DNA of 64,000 bases, taken from Candidatus Obscuribacterales bacterium (GTDB taxonomy: Bacteria; Cyanobacteriota; Vampirovibrionia; Obscuribacterales; Obscuribacteraceae). The stretch is from contig JAIELX010000005.1 in NCBI GenBank assembly GCA_019752635.1, positions 146,154 through 210,153 of the forward strand, read 5' to 3'. Below the pieces are notes generated by a model. That model saw only the letters and a program-made list of their open reading frames with translations, had not been told where the DNA came from and did no database searches. Shown piece by piece: positions 45,838 to 54,474 of this stretch; position 1 is the first letter of the stretch; every line of letters starts with the position of its first letter. The translations under genes and the position numbers were made by a program.

Positions 45838-47439
45838 TCATTTGAGTCTCTTCGCCGCCATACGGCGAATAAAGATGTCTTCGTCCGTACTGAGCAGCTC
45901 CAGCGATTGACGCAGAAGCCATTTTGTACGCACAACCATCGTGCGAATATATTTATCGCTGTCTCCGGCAAGTACGGACATCGCCGCAAACGGCACGTGT
46001 GGATTGCTTATCAATGAGACTTTTACATTTGTGTCCGGATCGCGTGCCAGGAAGTGCAGCGTGGCCGGATGCGCCGATGGATTGGATGCGACTCTCATCC
46101 GTACCTCCGCCGAGTCGTCTGCTGCCAGTTTTCTCAGCATTTCAAAAGGCACATCGGGGCATGCGGCGACGAAGCTGCGTACGAAACTGCTCGGGCTTGA
46201 TGCAAAACCTTGCAGTGTCTCATCATCGATGGAGTGAAGTTGATTGTTCTTCCCGCGAACGTATGTGCTTTGATCCTTGATTAAGATGTCTGCGGCCGCC
46301 TCCGGCATTAGCGGATTGTCTGCTACTGCTTGACGAACCTGCTGTTCGGTATCGTGTGCCAGCATTATTAGCAGTTCGGGAAGGATGTTTTGGTTTCGCG
46401 CCAACCAGAGTCGTACTTCGACCGACTGATCGATTGCAAGAGCCATGGCTGCTTCGGCACTGAGGTTGTCCATCCGCGCCAGTGCCACACGAACGACTTC
46501 TTCCGGATCGCCGGCCAACAGGAACGCCATTTCTCGGGGACGATTTTCGTTGATTGCGACGAGAAAGCGCACCAGGGTATCGCTGTCGTGAGCCAGTAAT
46601 CGGAATGTTTCGTTGTCCGCCTTCGAATTCTCTGCAACCTGTCTGCGAACGTAGACATCTTCGTCCGCTGCCAGGGTCTCCAGTACTGCCGGTGGTGCTT
46701 CTGCTCTGCCGGCGACAATCCGGCGCACCGCTGCATGGGTATCCCCGCTTAGACGTGATAGCACCGTATGCGGAGCGGCGAGGTTCGCCGCAACACCCTG
46801 GCGAACCAGGGGGCTGTCGTCCTTCGCCAGCTTGGTAAGCACCTTTGGCGGGCATGCCGCATGGGACGCGGCGTGGAATCTAACTTCTATATCGGAGTCC
46901 TTGGCGAGCAGACCGATGGTTTCAGTGTCACTATTGGGATTCGATGCTACTGCGATTTTGATAGCCGGGTCTTTTTCGCCGCTGAGAATGTGTAGGAACG
47001 CTGGCGATGTGCTTCGGTTTCCAGCCGCATTGCGTCGAACTCCGATATGCCGATCTGTAGCCAGATGGTCGGCTAACTCCGGAGTACAGTTGCAGTTTGC
47101 GGCTACGAGCTGTCTAACAGTCGTGTCGGCGTCCTTCGCCAGGTGCTCGAGGCAATCAGCAGGGGTTGCTGCATGACCGGCAACGAATTGGCGGACGCTG
47201 ACTGCTTCGCTCATAGCTAGATACCAGAGACCCTCCCCCGAGATCTCCGACTCTGCTGTCGGAGCCGGTTGATCTTCCAGCTCCGGCAGTTCCGGCGGAG
47301 TGACGGTCAGGTCCGGAAAGTTGGAAAACAGCCATTGCGTTTCCTGGTCGAAATGAAACGAGTCGGAGCGATAGCGATCTTCGAAGTCGAAGATGCCGCG
47401 AAGAAATTGTTGAGAATCGACAGTCATAGGTTCCGTCAT
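45838..47439 (-). CDS. leucine-rich repeat variant (LRV) protein, about 17 repeats
   Basis: 533 residues from the ATG at 47439; a TTG at 47469 or ATG at 47427 are alternatives. After about 85 non-repeat residues the protein is about 17 tandem repeats of 26 residues with consensus VRxxVAxNPxxPxxxLxxLAxDxDxx, an alpha/3-10 superhelix of the LRV/HEAT class. Unlike the Azotobacter LRV protein it has no N-terminal Cys cluster for an Fe-S centre. Probably a cytoplasmic protein-protein interaction scaffold; partner unknown. Repeat 13 (VRGKNNQLHSIDD) is degenerate. A three-repeat relative is encoded at 57.4 kb. Confidence 0.85.
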   Translation of the reverse strand: MTEPMTVDSQQFLRGIFDFEDRYRSDSFHFDQETQWLFSNFPDLTVTPPELPELEDQPAPTAESEISGEGLWYLAMSEAVSVRQFVAGHAATPADCLEHLAKDADTTVRQLVAANCNCTPELADHLATDRHIGVRRNAAGNRSTSPAFLHILSGEKDPAIKIAVASNPNSDTETIGLLAKDSDIEVRFHAASHAACPPKVLTKLAKDDSPLVRQGVAANLAAPHTVLSRLSGDTHAAVRRIVAGRAEAPPAVLETLAADEDVYVRRQVAENSKADNETFRLLAHDSDTLVRFLVAINENRPREMAFLLAGDPEEVVRVALARMDNLSAEAAMALAIDQSVEVRLWLARNQNILPELLIMLAHDTEQQVRQAVADNPLMPEAAADILIKDQSTYVRGKNNQLHSIDDETLQGFASSPSSFVRSFVAACPDVPFEMLRKLAADDSAEVRMRVASNPSAHPATLHFLARDPDTNVKVSLISNPHVPFAAMSVLAGDSDKYIRTMVVRTKWLLRQSLELLSTDEDIFIRRMAAKRLK

Positions 47440-47894
47440 AGCCGCCAATGTAAGCTGCGTGAATGTCAAGGGAATAATGAAACAAAGCTTGCTGACAGTC
47501 TAGCGAGATTTTGTTCATCTCAAGTCAGTTAAAAGCCGCATAAGAAAAGGCGTTTCGCAGATGAGTGCTGGTATTGCGGCGATTGCTTGCTCGCGAAAGC
47601 CTCTGGGGGAGCGGAAATGGAGGTGTGCTTACTACGTACTATCCGCAGAGGATCGCCGATTCTTGAGATGCTGCTAACGTTTGCGGCCTCCGTGTGCTCT
47701 GTTGGTGATCTCTGTGCGTCAGCCCGCGCCCTCGGAGCTCTCGCCGCATCCCACGAGCTTAGTCCATCAGGATATTGCAGTGTGAGATTCTGATGCGTTT
47801 GGAACAACATAGGCTACTTATCTTTTGCGATAAGAGTGTGATGTTCCCCCGGGAGAGCGAACCGTGATCGCTTTTTGATTCGGTTAAAAGCGTG
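47440..47894. other. intergenic region without a convincing gene
   Basis: A 58-codon plus-strand frame at 47617 has GGGGAG five bases upstream but no recognisable fold, and is overlapped antisense by a 93-codon frame. I would not annotate either. Confidence 0.4.
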
Positions 47895-48141
47895 TAATAT
47901 CGAAAGACCTCAATTGAGCAGCGTTAATGTCATACGCCGCAAGTTAAGCAGGGAAGCCTGTTCCTGGCTGACTTACTGCCCGGGACATTTACCTCGTTGC
48001 ACCAAACCCGGTGCCCGCCTACCTCCGCCAGACCGTCGGCGCACCGGGTTTGGAAGACGAGTTGCCGTTGTGCGGCTGTTTTCCTCCGAAACACCTGCGC
48101 CGAAGGAGCGTCTTTAGCTAAAACGAAACGGAGGGCTTTTC
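47895..48141 (+). ncRNA. candidate structured leader RNA upstream of a 32-aa membrane peptide
   Basis: A TAATAT box (47895-47900) could start a transcript near 47907. It contains AATGTC...GACATT with an inner AAGTT...GACTT and AGCC/GGCT hairpin (about 47926-47990). It also contains a perfect 13-bp inverted repeat CCAAACCCGGTGC / GCACCGGGTTTGG (48002-48014 and 48041-48053) with a 26-base loop. The leader ends in a GGAGGG Shine-Dalgarno for the peptide. No known riboswitch was recognised. Its extent and function are inferred. Confidence 0.4.
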
Positions 48142-48240
48142 ATGTTTTTCTTCAATATCATCGCGAGCATTGTACTGAGTATTGTCGGTACGCTTATGCT
48201 TAATGGCTTACTTCGGATGTTTATGCCGCGCTCGCGTTAA
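48142..48240 (+). CDS. 32-residue single-helix membrane peptide
   Basis: ATG at 48142 with a near-perfect GGAGGG eight bases upstream; stop at 48240. The product is one hydrophobic helix (NIIASIVLSIVGTLMLNGLL, about residues 5-24) followed by a basic tail RMFMPRSR, which predicts N-out/C-in insertion. Short enough to be skipped by gene callers. A long structured leader precedes it and lipA converges from the other side (stop at 48256). It could be a small regulatory membrane protein or a toxin-like peptide; the sequence does not decide. Confidence 0.55.
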   Translation: MFFFNIIASIVLSIVGTLMLNGLLRMFMPRSR

Positions 48241-48255
48241 ATCTGGAGTGCCAGC

Positions 48256-49191
48256 TTAAAGTGAAACTGGATACGTGGCTTTCCATGATTGTTCTTCCGC
48301 ATGATAGCTACTGCGGACGAGCGGTCCGGAAAAAACATTTTTGAATCCCATCGCCATGCCGACTTCTCTATAGTATTCGAAAGTGTCGGGATGGACCCAC
48401 TCTTCTACATCTAGATGGTCCATTGTGGGCTGCATGTATTGACCGATGGTAACAAGGTCAATACATGCGGTCCTCATGTCTTGGAGAAGCTTAACTACTT
48501 CTTCTTTTGACTCTCCCAGTCCAACCATGAAACCGGACTTAGTGGTAAATCCCTTTTCTTTGGCGTAGAGGAGCAAGTCTAAGCTTCGCTTGTACTTTGC
48601 TTGGGGCCTGACTTTCGGGTACAGGCGCTCAATTGATTCCATGTTGTGATTAAGGACATCGGGACGTGCTTCGAGCACCACGTCCAGCGCATCGTGATCG
48701 CCGCAAAAGTCCGGAATCAATACTTCAATCTTTGTTTGCGGGCATTTTTCGCGAACAGCATTGATCGTTGCCGCCCAGACCGACGCGCCGCCATCTTTTA
48801 ATTCATCTCGGTTAACCGAGGTGAGTACCACATACTTCAACTGCATGATCTCGACTGCTTCCGCTACTCGCCGCGGTTCATCCAGATCAAGCTCTGTCGG
48901 TTTGCCTGTGATGATGTTGCAAAATCCGCAACTGCGTGTGCATACATTGCCCAATATCATTAATGTTGCGGTATCGTGCGACCAACATTCGCCTCGGTTC
49001 GGGCAAGCTGCCGACTCGCAAACCGTGTTCAAATTGTGTTCGCCGATCAGACTTTTTATCTTGCGGTAGCCTTCGCCCGTGGGCAGCTGAACCTTGAGCC
49101 ACGGTGGTTTCGGCTTGCGTTCCGGCTTGCGTTGCGATTTTGATTCAATCGTCACCGCAACCGGGATGTCAGCAAAGTCTTTATTGTTCAT
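48256..49191 (-). CDS. lipA: lipoyl synthase
   Basis: 311 residues. Radical-SAM enzyme that inserts two sulphurs into octanoyl groups on lipoyl domains. The auxiliary cluster CESAACPNRGEC gives C58, C63 and C69. The SAM cluster CTRSCGFC gives C84, C88 and C91. The conserved C-terminal RSSYHAEE supplies the serine ligand. Its product is needed by the E2 lipoyl domain encoded in the divergent operon 211 bases away, a sensible functional pairing. No lipB or lplA is in the window. Confidence 0.97.
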   Translation of the reverse strand: MNNKDFADIPVAVTIESKSQRKPERKPKPPWLKVQLPTGEGYRKIKSLIGEHNLNTVCESAACPNRGECWSHDTATLMILGNVCTRSCGFCNIITGKPTELDLDEPRRVAEAVEIMQLKYVVLTSVNRDELKDGGASVWAATINAVREKCPQTKIEVLIPDFCGDHDALDVVLEARPDVLNHNMESIERLYPKVRPQAKYKRSLDLLLYAKEKGFTTKSGFMVGLGESKEEVVKLLQDMRTACIDLVTIGQYMQPTMDHLDVEEWVHPDTFEYYREVGMAMGFKNVFSGPLVRSSYHAEEQSWKATYPVSL

Positions 49192-49402
49192 TCAGATTTC
49201 CGCTCTACAACAGGGTTGCATCAATATAGATTCGGGAAAATTTTCGTTTTTCCGGTACCGGAATGTGACAAAATTAGTGCCAATTGCCGGTTTCTGAGGG
49301 TGCTGTGAATTGTAGCAGCAATCGAGGCTAGAGCCGGTAATTTGCTCGAAGAGCCGGACACAAACAGTTCGGATTCTCAATTATCGACACGGGATTGTAG
49401 AT

Positions 49403-50545
49403 ATGCCAAGAAAACCAATTGACGTTCCCATACAACTGGAATACTTGTCCATCCTTGATGAAAACGGGGTTGTGGACAAGGAACTAGAACCGAAGCTGGA
49501 AGCAGCCCAATTGAAAGACATGTTTCGATGGATGCTTTTTGCTCGACGCGTAGATGAGCGCTTGCTAAAGCTTCAGCGTCAAGGAAGAATCGGTACTTTC
49601 CCTCAATCGACCGGGCACGAAGCGATCAGCCTCGGCTCTGCGGTGAATATCACCAAAGAAGACTGGCACGTTCCTGCGTACAGAGAACTGGCCGGTTTCC
49701 TTTATCGTGGATGGACACTGGAAGGTATCCTCATCTATTGGATGGGATACGAGGAAGGTGCTCGTCCGCCCGAAGGTGTTAACGACACGCCGATTGCCGT
49801 GCCGATCGCCAGTCAGTTGCTGCATGCAGCGGGCATGGGCATGGCCGCCAATATCATCGGCGATAAGAAAGTAGTAATGACTTACTTCGGCGACGGCGCT
49901 ACTTCGGAAGGTGATTGCCACGAAGCGCTCAACTTTGCTTCTGTATTCCAGGCACCAGTAGTATTTGTTTGCTTGAACAATCAGTTTGCAATTTCCGTAC
50001 CGCTAAGCAAACAGATGCACAGCGAAACGATTGTTCAAAAGGCTGTTGCTTACGGCATGCCCGGTATCAAAGTCGACGGCAACGATGTTCTTGCGGTGTA
50101 TGCCGCAAGCAAGGAAGCCGTCGAGCGAGCTCGCAACGGTGGTGGTCCGACTCTCATTGAGTGTCTCACTTATCGATATACACCGCACACCACCGCCGAC
50201 GATCCAAGCCGCTATCGCAGTGATGAAGAAACGCAGCGCTGGATTGCCAAAGAACCGTTAATCAGATTCGAAAAATATCTCAAAGCCAAAGGTGTTCTTA
50301 CTGACGCGGAAGTGAAAGTCATTGACTCCGAGATCGAAACCCGGATCAACGAAGCTATCACTAATGCCGAAGAAGCAACTAAGAGACCGCCGCTATCCGA
50401 TCCGCTGGTGATGTTCGACCATCTCTATAAGGACTTGCCGCCACATTTGCAAGAGCAGCGCGATGAGCTGGCGAAAGCTTTGGGACTAGACACGTCCGAC
50501 AAGCAAGAAAGAGATGAAGCAACTTCAGCACGCAGGGGTGGTTAA
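49403..50545 (+). CDS. pdhA: 2-oxoacid (probably pyruvate) dehydrogenase E1 component, alpha subunit
   Basis: 380 residues. It binds thiamine diphosphate: GDGATSEGDCHEALNF through LNNQFAISVP is the GDG-X-NN motif (about residues 168-200). HVPAYRELAGFLYRG and the phosphorylation-loop region YRYTPHTTADDPSRYRS are characteristic. Similar in layout to Bacillus-type PdhA; branched-chain 2-oxoacid dehydrogenase alpha is the alternative, and a downstream 3-hydroxyisobutyrate-dehydrogenase-like gene keeps that open. First gene of a four-gene complex operon, divergent from lipA. Confidence 0.92.
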   Translation: MPRKPIDVPIQLEYLSILDENGVVDKELEPKLEAAQLKDMFRWMLFARRVDERLLKLQRQGRIGTFPQSTGHEAISLGSAVNITKEDWHVPAYRELAGFLYRGWTLEGILIYWMGYEEGARPPEGVNDTPIAVPIASQLLHAAGMGMAANIIGDKKVVMTYFGDGATSEGDCHEALNFASVFQAPVVFVCLNNQFAISVPLSKQMHSETIVQKAVAYGMPGIKVDGNDVLAVYAASKEAVERARNGGGPTLIECLTYRYTPHTTADDPSRYRSDEETQRWIAKEPLIRFEKYLKAKGVLTDAEVKVIDSEIETRINEAITNAEEATKRPPLSDPLVMFDHLYKDLPPHLQEQRDELAKALGLDTSDKQERDEATSARRGG

Positions 50546-50547
50546 AA

Positions 50548-51528
50548 ATGCCTGAGATGAATATGGCCAAGGCGATTAACCTGGCGCTACATGAAGCCAT
50601 GGAGCGGGACAATCGCGTCGTAATACTGGGCGAAGACATCGGACCGGATGAAGGTGTTTTTCGCGTCACCGAAGGTTTGTGGAAGAAGTACGGTGAGAAG
50701 CGCGTAATCGATACGCCGCTTGCTGAGTCCGGCATCGTCGGTACAGCAATAGGCATGGCGCTGTATGGACTCAAGCCCGTCGCTGAAATTCAATTCTCCG
50801 GATTTGAATACTACGCCTATCACCAACTTGAGATGCACGCCGGTCGCTATCGCAACAGAACCCGTGGCAAACTGACCGTGCCGATGGTCATGCGTTGTCC
50901 CTCCGGCGGTGGCATTCGGGCTATTGAGCACCATAGTGAAAGCCGTGAAGCAATTTATGCGCACTCGCCCGGGTTGAAGGTCGTAATGCCTTCCGGACCG
51001 CGCAGTGCACGCGCTCTTCTCCATGCTGCAATTCAAGATCCCGATCCGGTCGTTTATTACGAACCGAAAGCTCTTTACCGTTTGTTCAAGGAAGAAGTTC
51101 CCGAAGCAATTGAAACTTTGCCGATCGGGCGAGCGCAAGTTGTGCAGGAAGGCAAAGACATTACTTTGATTTCCTATGGCGCCACTGTCAGAGCTATGAT
51201 CGATGCTGCCGAAATTCTCGAGGAAGAAGATGGCGTCAAGCCCGAAATGATCGACTTGCTCACCATCTCGCCACTCGATACCGAAACCATAATCAGTTCT
51301 GTTCGCAAGACCGGCCGTTGTGTGGTCATTCACGAAGGACCACGTACATGCGGTCTCGGTTCGGAAGTGATTGCGCGCATTAACGAAGGTGCGCTCATGT
51401 ACTTGGAAGCACCAATTAAGCGTGTCACCGGCTACGATATTCCGATTCCCTATTTCGCGCGGGAAAAGGCTTACTTGCCGGATGGAGACAAAGTAGTTGC
51501 TGCAGCACGCGAAGTGCTCTCGTTCTAG
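50548..51528 (+). CDS. pdhB: 2-oxoacid (probably pyruvate) dehydrogenase E1 component, beta subunit
   Basis: 326 residues, starting two bases after the E1alpha stop. Transketolase-like pyrimidine domain with LGEDIGPDEGVFRVTEGL and DTPLAESGIVGTAIGMAL (Glu activates the thiamine). A central HSPGLKVVMPSGPRSARALL and a C-terminal domain VIHEGPRTCGLGSEVIARI follow. It forms the alpha2beta2 E1 with the preceding subunit and decarboxylates the 2-oxoacid onto the lipoyl arm of E2. Confidence 0.95.
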   Translation: MPEMNMAKAINLALHEAMERDNRVVILGEDIGPDEGVFRVTEGLWKKYGEKRVIDTPLAESGIVGTAIGMALYGLKPVAEIQFSGFEYYAYHQLEMHAGRYRNRTRGKLTVPMVMRCPSGGGIRAIEHHSESREAIYAHSPGLKVVMPSGPRSARALLHAAIQDPDPVVYYEPKALYRLFKEEVPEAIETLPIGRAQVVQEGKDITLISYGATVRAMIDAAEILEEEDGVKPEMIDLLTISPLDTETIISSVRKTGRCVVIHEGPRTCGLGSEVIARINEGALMYLEAPIKRVTGYDIPIPYFAREKAYLPDGDKVVAAAREVLSF

Positions 51529-51609
51529 ATAGTCGATGTCCCCGCGCATTGAGTCGAGATGAAAGTTTCGACTGCCGTGCGCGGGATTCTGAAGGGAATG
51601 GGTGAAAAA

Positions 51610-52986
51610 ATGGTATTTGAATTCAAACTGCCCGACGTAGGAGAAGGAATCCACGAGGCGGAAGTTTTGGCTATCAAAGTAAAAGAAGGTGATTCCGTCA
51701 AGGAATACCAACCGATGTTTGATGTTGAGACGGATAAGGCAGTTGTTGAAATCACCGCGCCGTGTACCGGTGTGGTTCGGAAAATATGCGTAAAGACAGG
51801 CGACATGGCCAAAGTTGGAGAAGTGATGATCACCTTCGACACCGCTGCTGCATCGTCTGCACCTATAGCCGCGGATAAGAAGGAGCCTGCTGCAGTGGTT
51901 TCCGCACCGAAAGCTGGCGCAGAGTCAGCCGGTAATGGACGCGGTGCCTCGGCCGCTCTGCTGAGTCCGGTACAAGACTGGAGCGGACCGGTACCGGCAG
52001 CACCGGCAACCCGGCGCCTTGCACGAGAAATGGGGGTGAACCTGGCTTTGGTGAAGGGCACCGGTCCCGGTGGTAGAGTGTTGAAAGAAGATATCCGCGC
52101 TTTTGCCGAAGAAGTTCCGGGAAGTTCCCGAACCGCTAAGGATGTCGCAGGCGCCGGTGCTCCGCCGCGCAGGCATGCGGCGCCCCCGTCCGGCAGACCG
52201 GTCGGCAGGGACGAATCGCAAGACAGTATGGCTCGCGAACCTCTGACTTTGACACCGTTCGAGCTGCCTGACTTCAGTAGATTTGGGGCGGTCGATCGCG
52301 TACCTTTGCGTTCCTTGCGTCGCAAGATCGCTTTGAACATGACCCAATCGTGGACACATGTTCCGCACGTTGCTCACTTCGATGAAATCGACATTACCGA
52401 TATTGAAACGTACCGTGTAAAACACGAAAAAGCTGTTGCTCAAAAGGGCGGCAAGTTCACTCTTACCGTGATCATTTTGAAAGCGTTGGCATCGGCACTC
52501 AAGAAGTATCCGCAGTTCAATTCCAGTCTCGATGAAACCACAAGTGAGATAGTCTACAAGCGCTTCTACAACATCGGTGTTGCCGTAGCTACGGAGCGGG
52601 GCTTGATTGTGCCTGTAATCAAAGATGTTGATCAAAAAGGATTGCTCGAACTCTCAGTTGAACTAGCAGAACTAGCCTCTCGCACTCGCGAAGGAAAGGT
52701 TGAGCTGGATCGCCTGCAAGGCGGCACATTTACGGTGACCAACATAGGCGCCATCGGTGGTATCGGCATGATGCCCATGGTGAATTATCCTGAAGTAGCC
52801 ATCTTCGGCATGGCGAAGTCTAGAGAAATGCCGGTTGTAAGAAACGGGCAGATTGTGATTCGTAATATGCTCAACGTCACTTTGTCATTCGACCATCGTG
52901 TGGCCGACGGAGCTGAAGCAGCATACTTCGTGCGCCATGTTGCTGATTGCCTTGAAGATCCCTTCAAACTTCTTCTGGAGGTGTAA
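51610..52986 (+). CDS. pdhC: dihydrolipoamide acyltransferase E2 component
   Basis: 458 residues from the ATG at 51610 (GGGTGA upstream); an upstream start at 51559 would add 17 residues before the lipoyl domain. One lipoyl domain (1-78) with lipoyl-Lys43 in VETDKAVVE. A Pro/Ala linker, then a peripheral-subunit-binding domain (about 129-167, ATRRLAREMGVNLALVKGTGPGGRVLKEDI). Another linker, then a CAT-like catalytic domain ending in SFDHRVADG with His about 429 and Asp about 433. It transfers the acyl group to CoA. Both linkers are low complexity. Confidence 0.93.
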   Translation: MVFEFKLPDVGEGIHEAEVLAIKVKEGDSVKEYQPMFDVETDKAVVEITAPCTGVVRKICVKTGDMAKVGEVMITFDTAAASSAPIAADKKEPAAVVSAPKAGAESAGNGRGASAALLSPVQDWSGPVPAAPATRRLAREMGVNLALVKGTGPGGRVLKEDIRAFAEEVPGSSRTAKDVAGAGAPPRRHAAPPSGRPVGRDESQDSMAREPLTLTPFELPDFSRFGAVDRVPLRSLRRKIALNMTQSWTHVPHVAHFDEIDITDIETYRVKHEKAVAQKGGKFTLTVIILKALASALKKYPQFNSSLDETTSEIVYKRFYNIGVAVATERGLIVPVIKDVDQKGLLELSVELAELASRTREGKVELDRLQGGTFTVTNIGAIGGIGMMPMVNYPEVAIFGMAKSREMPVVRNGQIVIRNMLNVTLSFDHRVADGAEAAYFVRHVADCLEDPFKLLLEV

Positions 52987-52989
52987 GTC

Positions 52990-54432
52990 ATGGTTGTGGG
53001 AGAAATGGTCCAAGACGTCCAATTGGTCGTACTCGGCGCCGGACCTGGCGGCTACACGGCCGCTTTGCGTGCAGCTGAACTTGGCATCAAGACGATTCTG
53101 GTGGACACCAACCCCAAACCGGGTGGTACGTGTTTGCATGTCGGATGCATTCCGTCCAAGGCTCTTTTGCACGCCGCGGAAGTAACTGACGAAGCTAAAA
53201 AAGCTGCAACTTTCGGTTTGAATTTTGCACCGCCAACAATTGAGTTGGATAAGTTGCGTTCCTGGAAAGAGAGTATTCTCGACAAGCTGTCGGGTGGCAT
53301 CGCCGGCAAATGCAAGAGCGCCGGAGTCGAAGTAATGACGGGCAAAGCAGAATTTAAAGATTCTCGCAATGTCCGCGTTGATGTTCCCGGCGAATCGGCA
53401 GTGAGAATCAAATTCAAACATTGCATTATTGCAACCGGTTCTAGACCAGTGATGCCAGCCATGTTCGACATTGGCTCGCCTCGTGTGATGGACTCAACAG
53501 GAGCGCTGAAAATCGAAGATGTTCCGGCATCGCTCTTGATCGTTGGTGGCGGTTACATCGGCTTGGAGATGGGCACGGTGTATGCCGCGCTTGGAAGCCA
53601 GGTCTACGTTGTCGAAATGACCGACGGGTTGCTGCCCGGTTGTGATCGCGACCTGGTGCGCCCGTTACAGCAGCATTTGCAAGGGACTTTCAAGTCGATC
53701 TGGTTGAACACTAAAGTCACGAAACTGGAAGCGGATGGCACCACTGGTGTCAAAGCGTACTTTGACGGAAAAGATGCACCGGCCGAGCAGAAGTTCGATC
53801 GCGTGCTCATTTCCGTGGGACGAAGACCGAATACTGACGGGCTAGGTCTTGAGACAACCCAAGCCAAGCTGGACGACCATGGATTTGTCGTAATCGATGA
53901 ACAGTGCCGTACTTCCGATAAGCGAATCTTCGCCATCGGTGATGCGTCCGGTCAGCCAATGCTGGCTCACCGTGCCATTCGGCAGGGGTTAGTTGCTGCT
54001 GAAGTCATTGCCGGCAAGAAATCGGCTTTCGACAATCGAGCGATTCCTGCTGTTGTTTTTACTCAACCCGAAATTGCATGGGTCGGGCTAACAGATACAG
54101 AAGCCAAAGCCAAGGGACTAGAGGTGGGGGCGGCGAAGTTCCCCTGGTCCGCTAACGGACGAGCTCACACTCTGGCTGACCCGACAGGACAAACCAAGGT
54201 GTTATTCGATCCCGAAACTATGCGCGTGCTCGGCATCGGTCTTGTCGGACCACGTGCCGGAGAGTTAGTTTCCGAAGCTGCTTTGGCTATCGAAATGGGG
54301 GCCGTGCTTGAGGATCTCGCCGTGACGATTCACACGCATCCTACCCTTTCCGAAACCATTAATGAAGCCGCTTTGGCAGCATTGTCGAGACTTGAAAGAC
54401 AAGCTAAGCGAGAGACGACAACAGTAAGTTAA
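52990..54432 (+). CDS. lpdA: dihydrolipoamide dehydrogenase E3 component
   Basis: 480 residues; GGAGG lies about eight bases before the ATG, overlapping the E2 stop region. FAD-binding VVLGAGPGGYTAALRA, redox disulphide GGTCLHVGCIPSK (C48, C53), NAD fold IVGGGYIGLEMG, FAIGDASG, and the C-terminal HTHPTLSE active-site His-Glu pair. It reoxidises dihydrolipoyl-E2 with NAD+. Last recognisable complex gene of the operon, followed 42 bases later by the triplicated-domain protein. Confidence 0.96.
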   Translation: MVVGEMVQDVQLVVLGAGPGGYTAALRAAELGIKTILVDTNPKPGGTCLHVGCIPSKALLHAAEVTDEAKKAATFGLNFAPPTIELDKLRSWKESILDKLSGGIAGKCKSAGVEVMTGKAEFKDSRNVRVDVPGESAVRIKFKHCIIATGSRPVMPAMFDIGSPRVMDSTGALKIEDVPASLLIVGGGYIGLEMGTVYAALGSQVYVVEMTDGLLPGCDRDLVRPLQQHLQGTFKSIWLNTKVTKLEADGTTGVKAYFDGKDAPAEQKFDRVLISVGRRPNTDGLGLETTQAKLDDHGFVVIDEQCRTSDKRIFAIGDASGQPMLAHRAIRQGLVAAEVIAGKKSAFDNRAIPAVVFTQPEIAWVGLTDTEAKAKGLEVGAAKFPWSANGRAHTLADPTGQTKVLFDPETMRVLGIGLVGPRAGELVSEAALAIEMGAVLEDLAVTIHTHPTLSETINEAALAALSRLERQAKRETTTVS

Positions 54433-54474
54433 CCACTGTTGAACGCTTAGTTCCACACAAAGGAGGATCGCACC

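Noticed and set aside
47529..47810. 93-codon minus frame and 58-codon plus frame after the LRV gene
   Set aside because: They overlap each other. The plus one has a fair Shine-Dalgarno at 47617 but no structural or compositional sign of a real protein.
47895..48141. Identification of the leader as a glutamine riboswitch, c-di-GMP riboswitch, 6S RNA or SRP RNA
   Set aside because: Only short stretches such as CCGAAGGAGCG recall known consensuses; the full conserved cores and terminal stems are not there.
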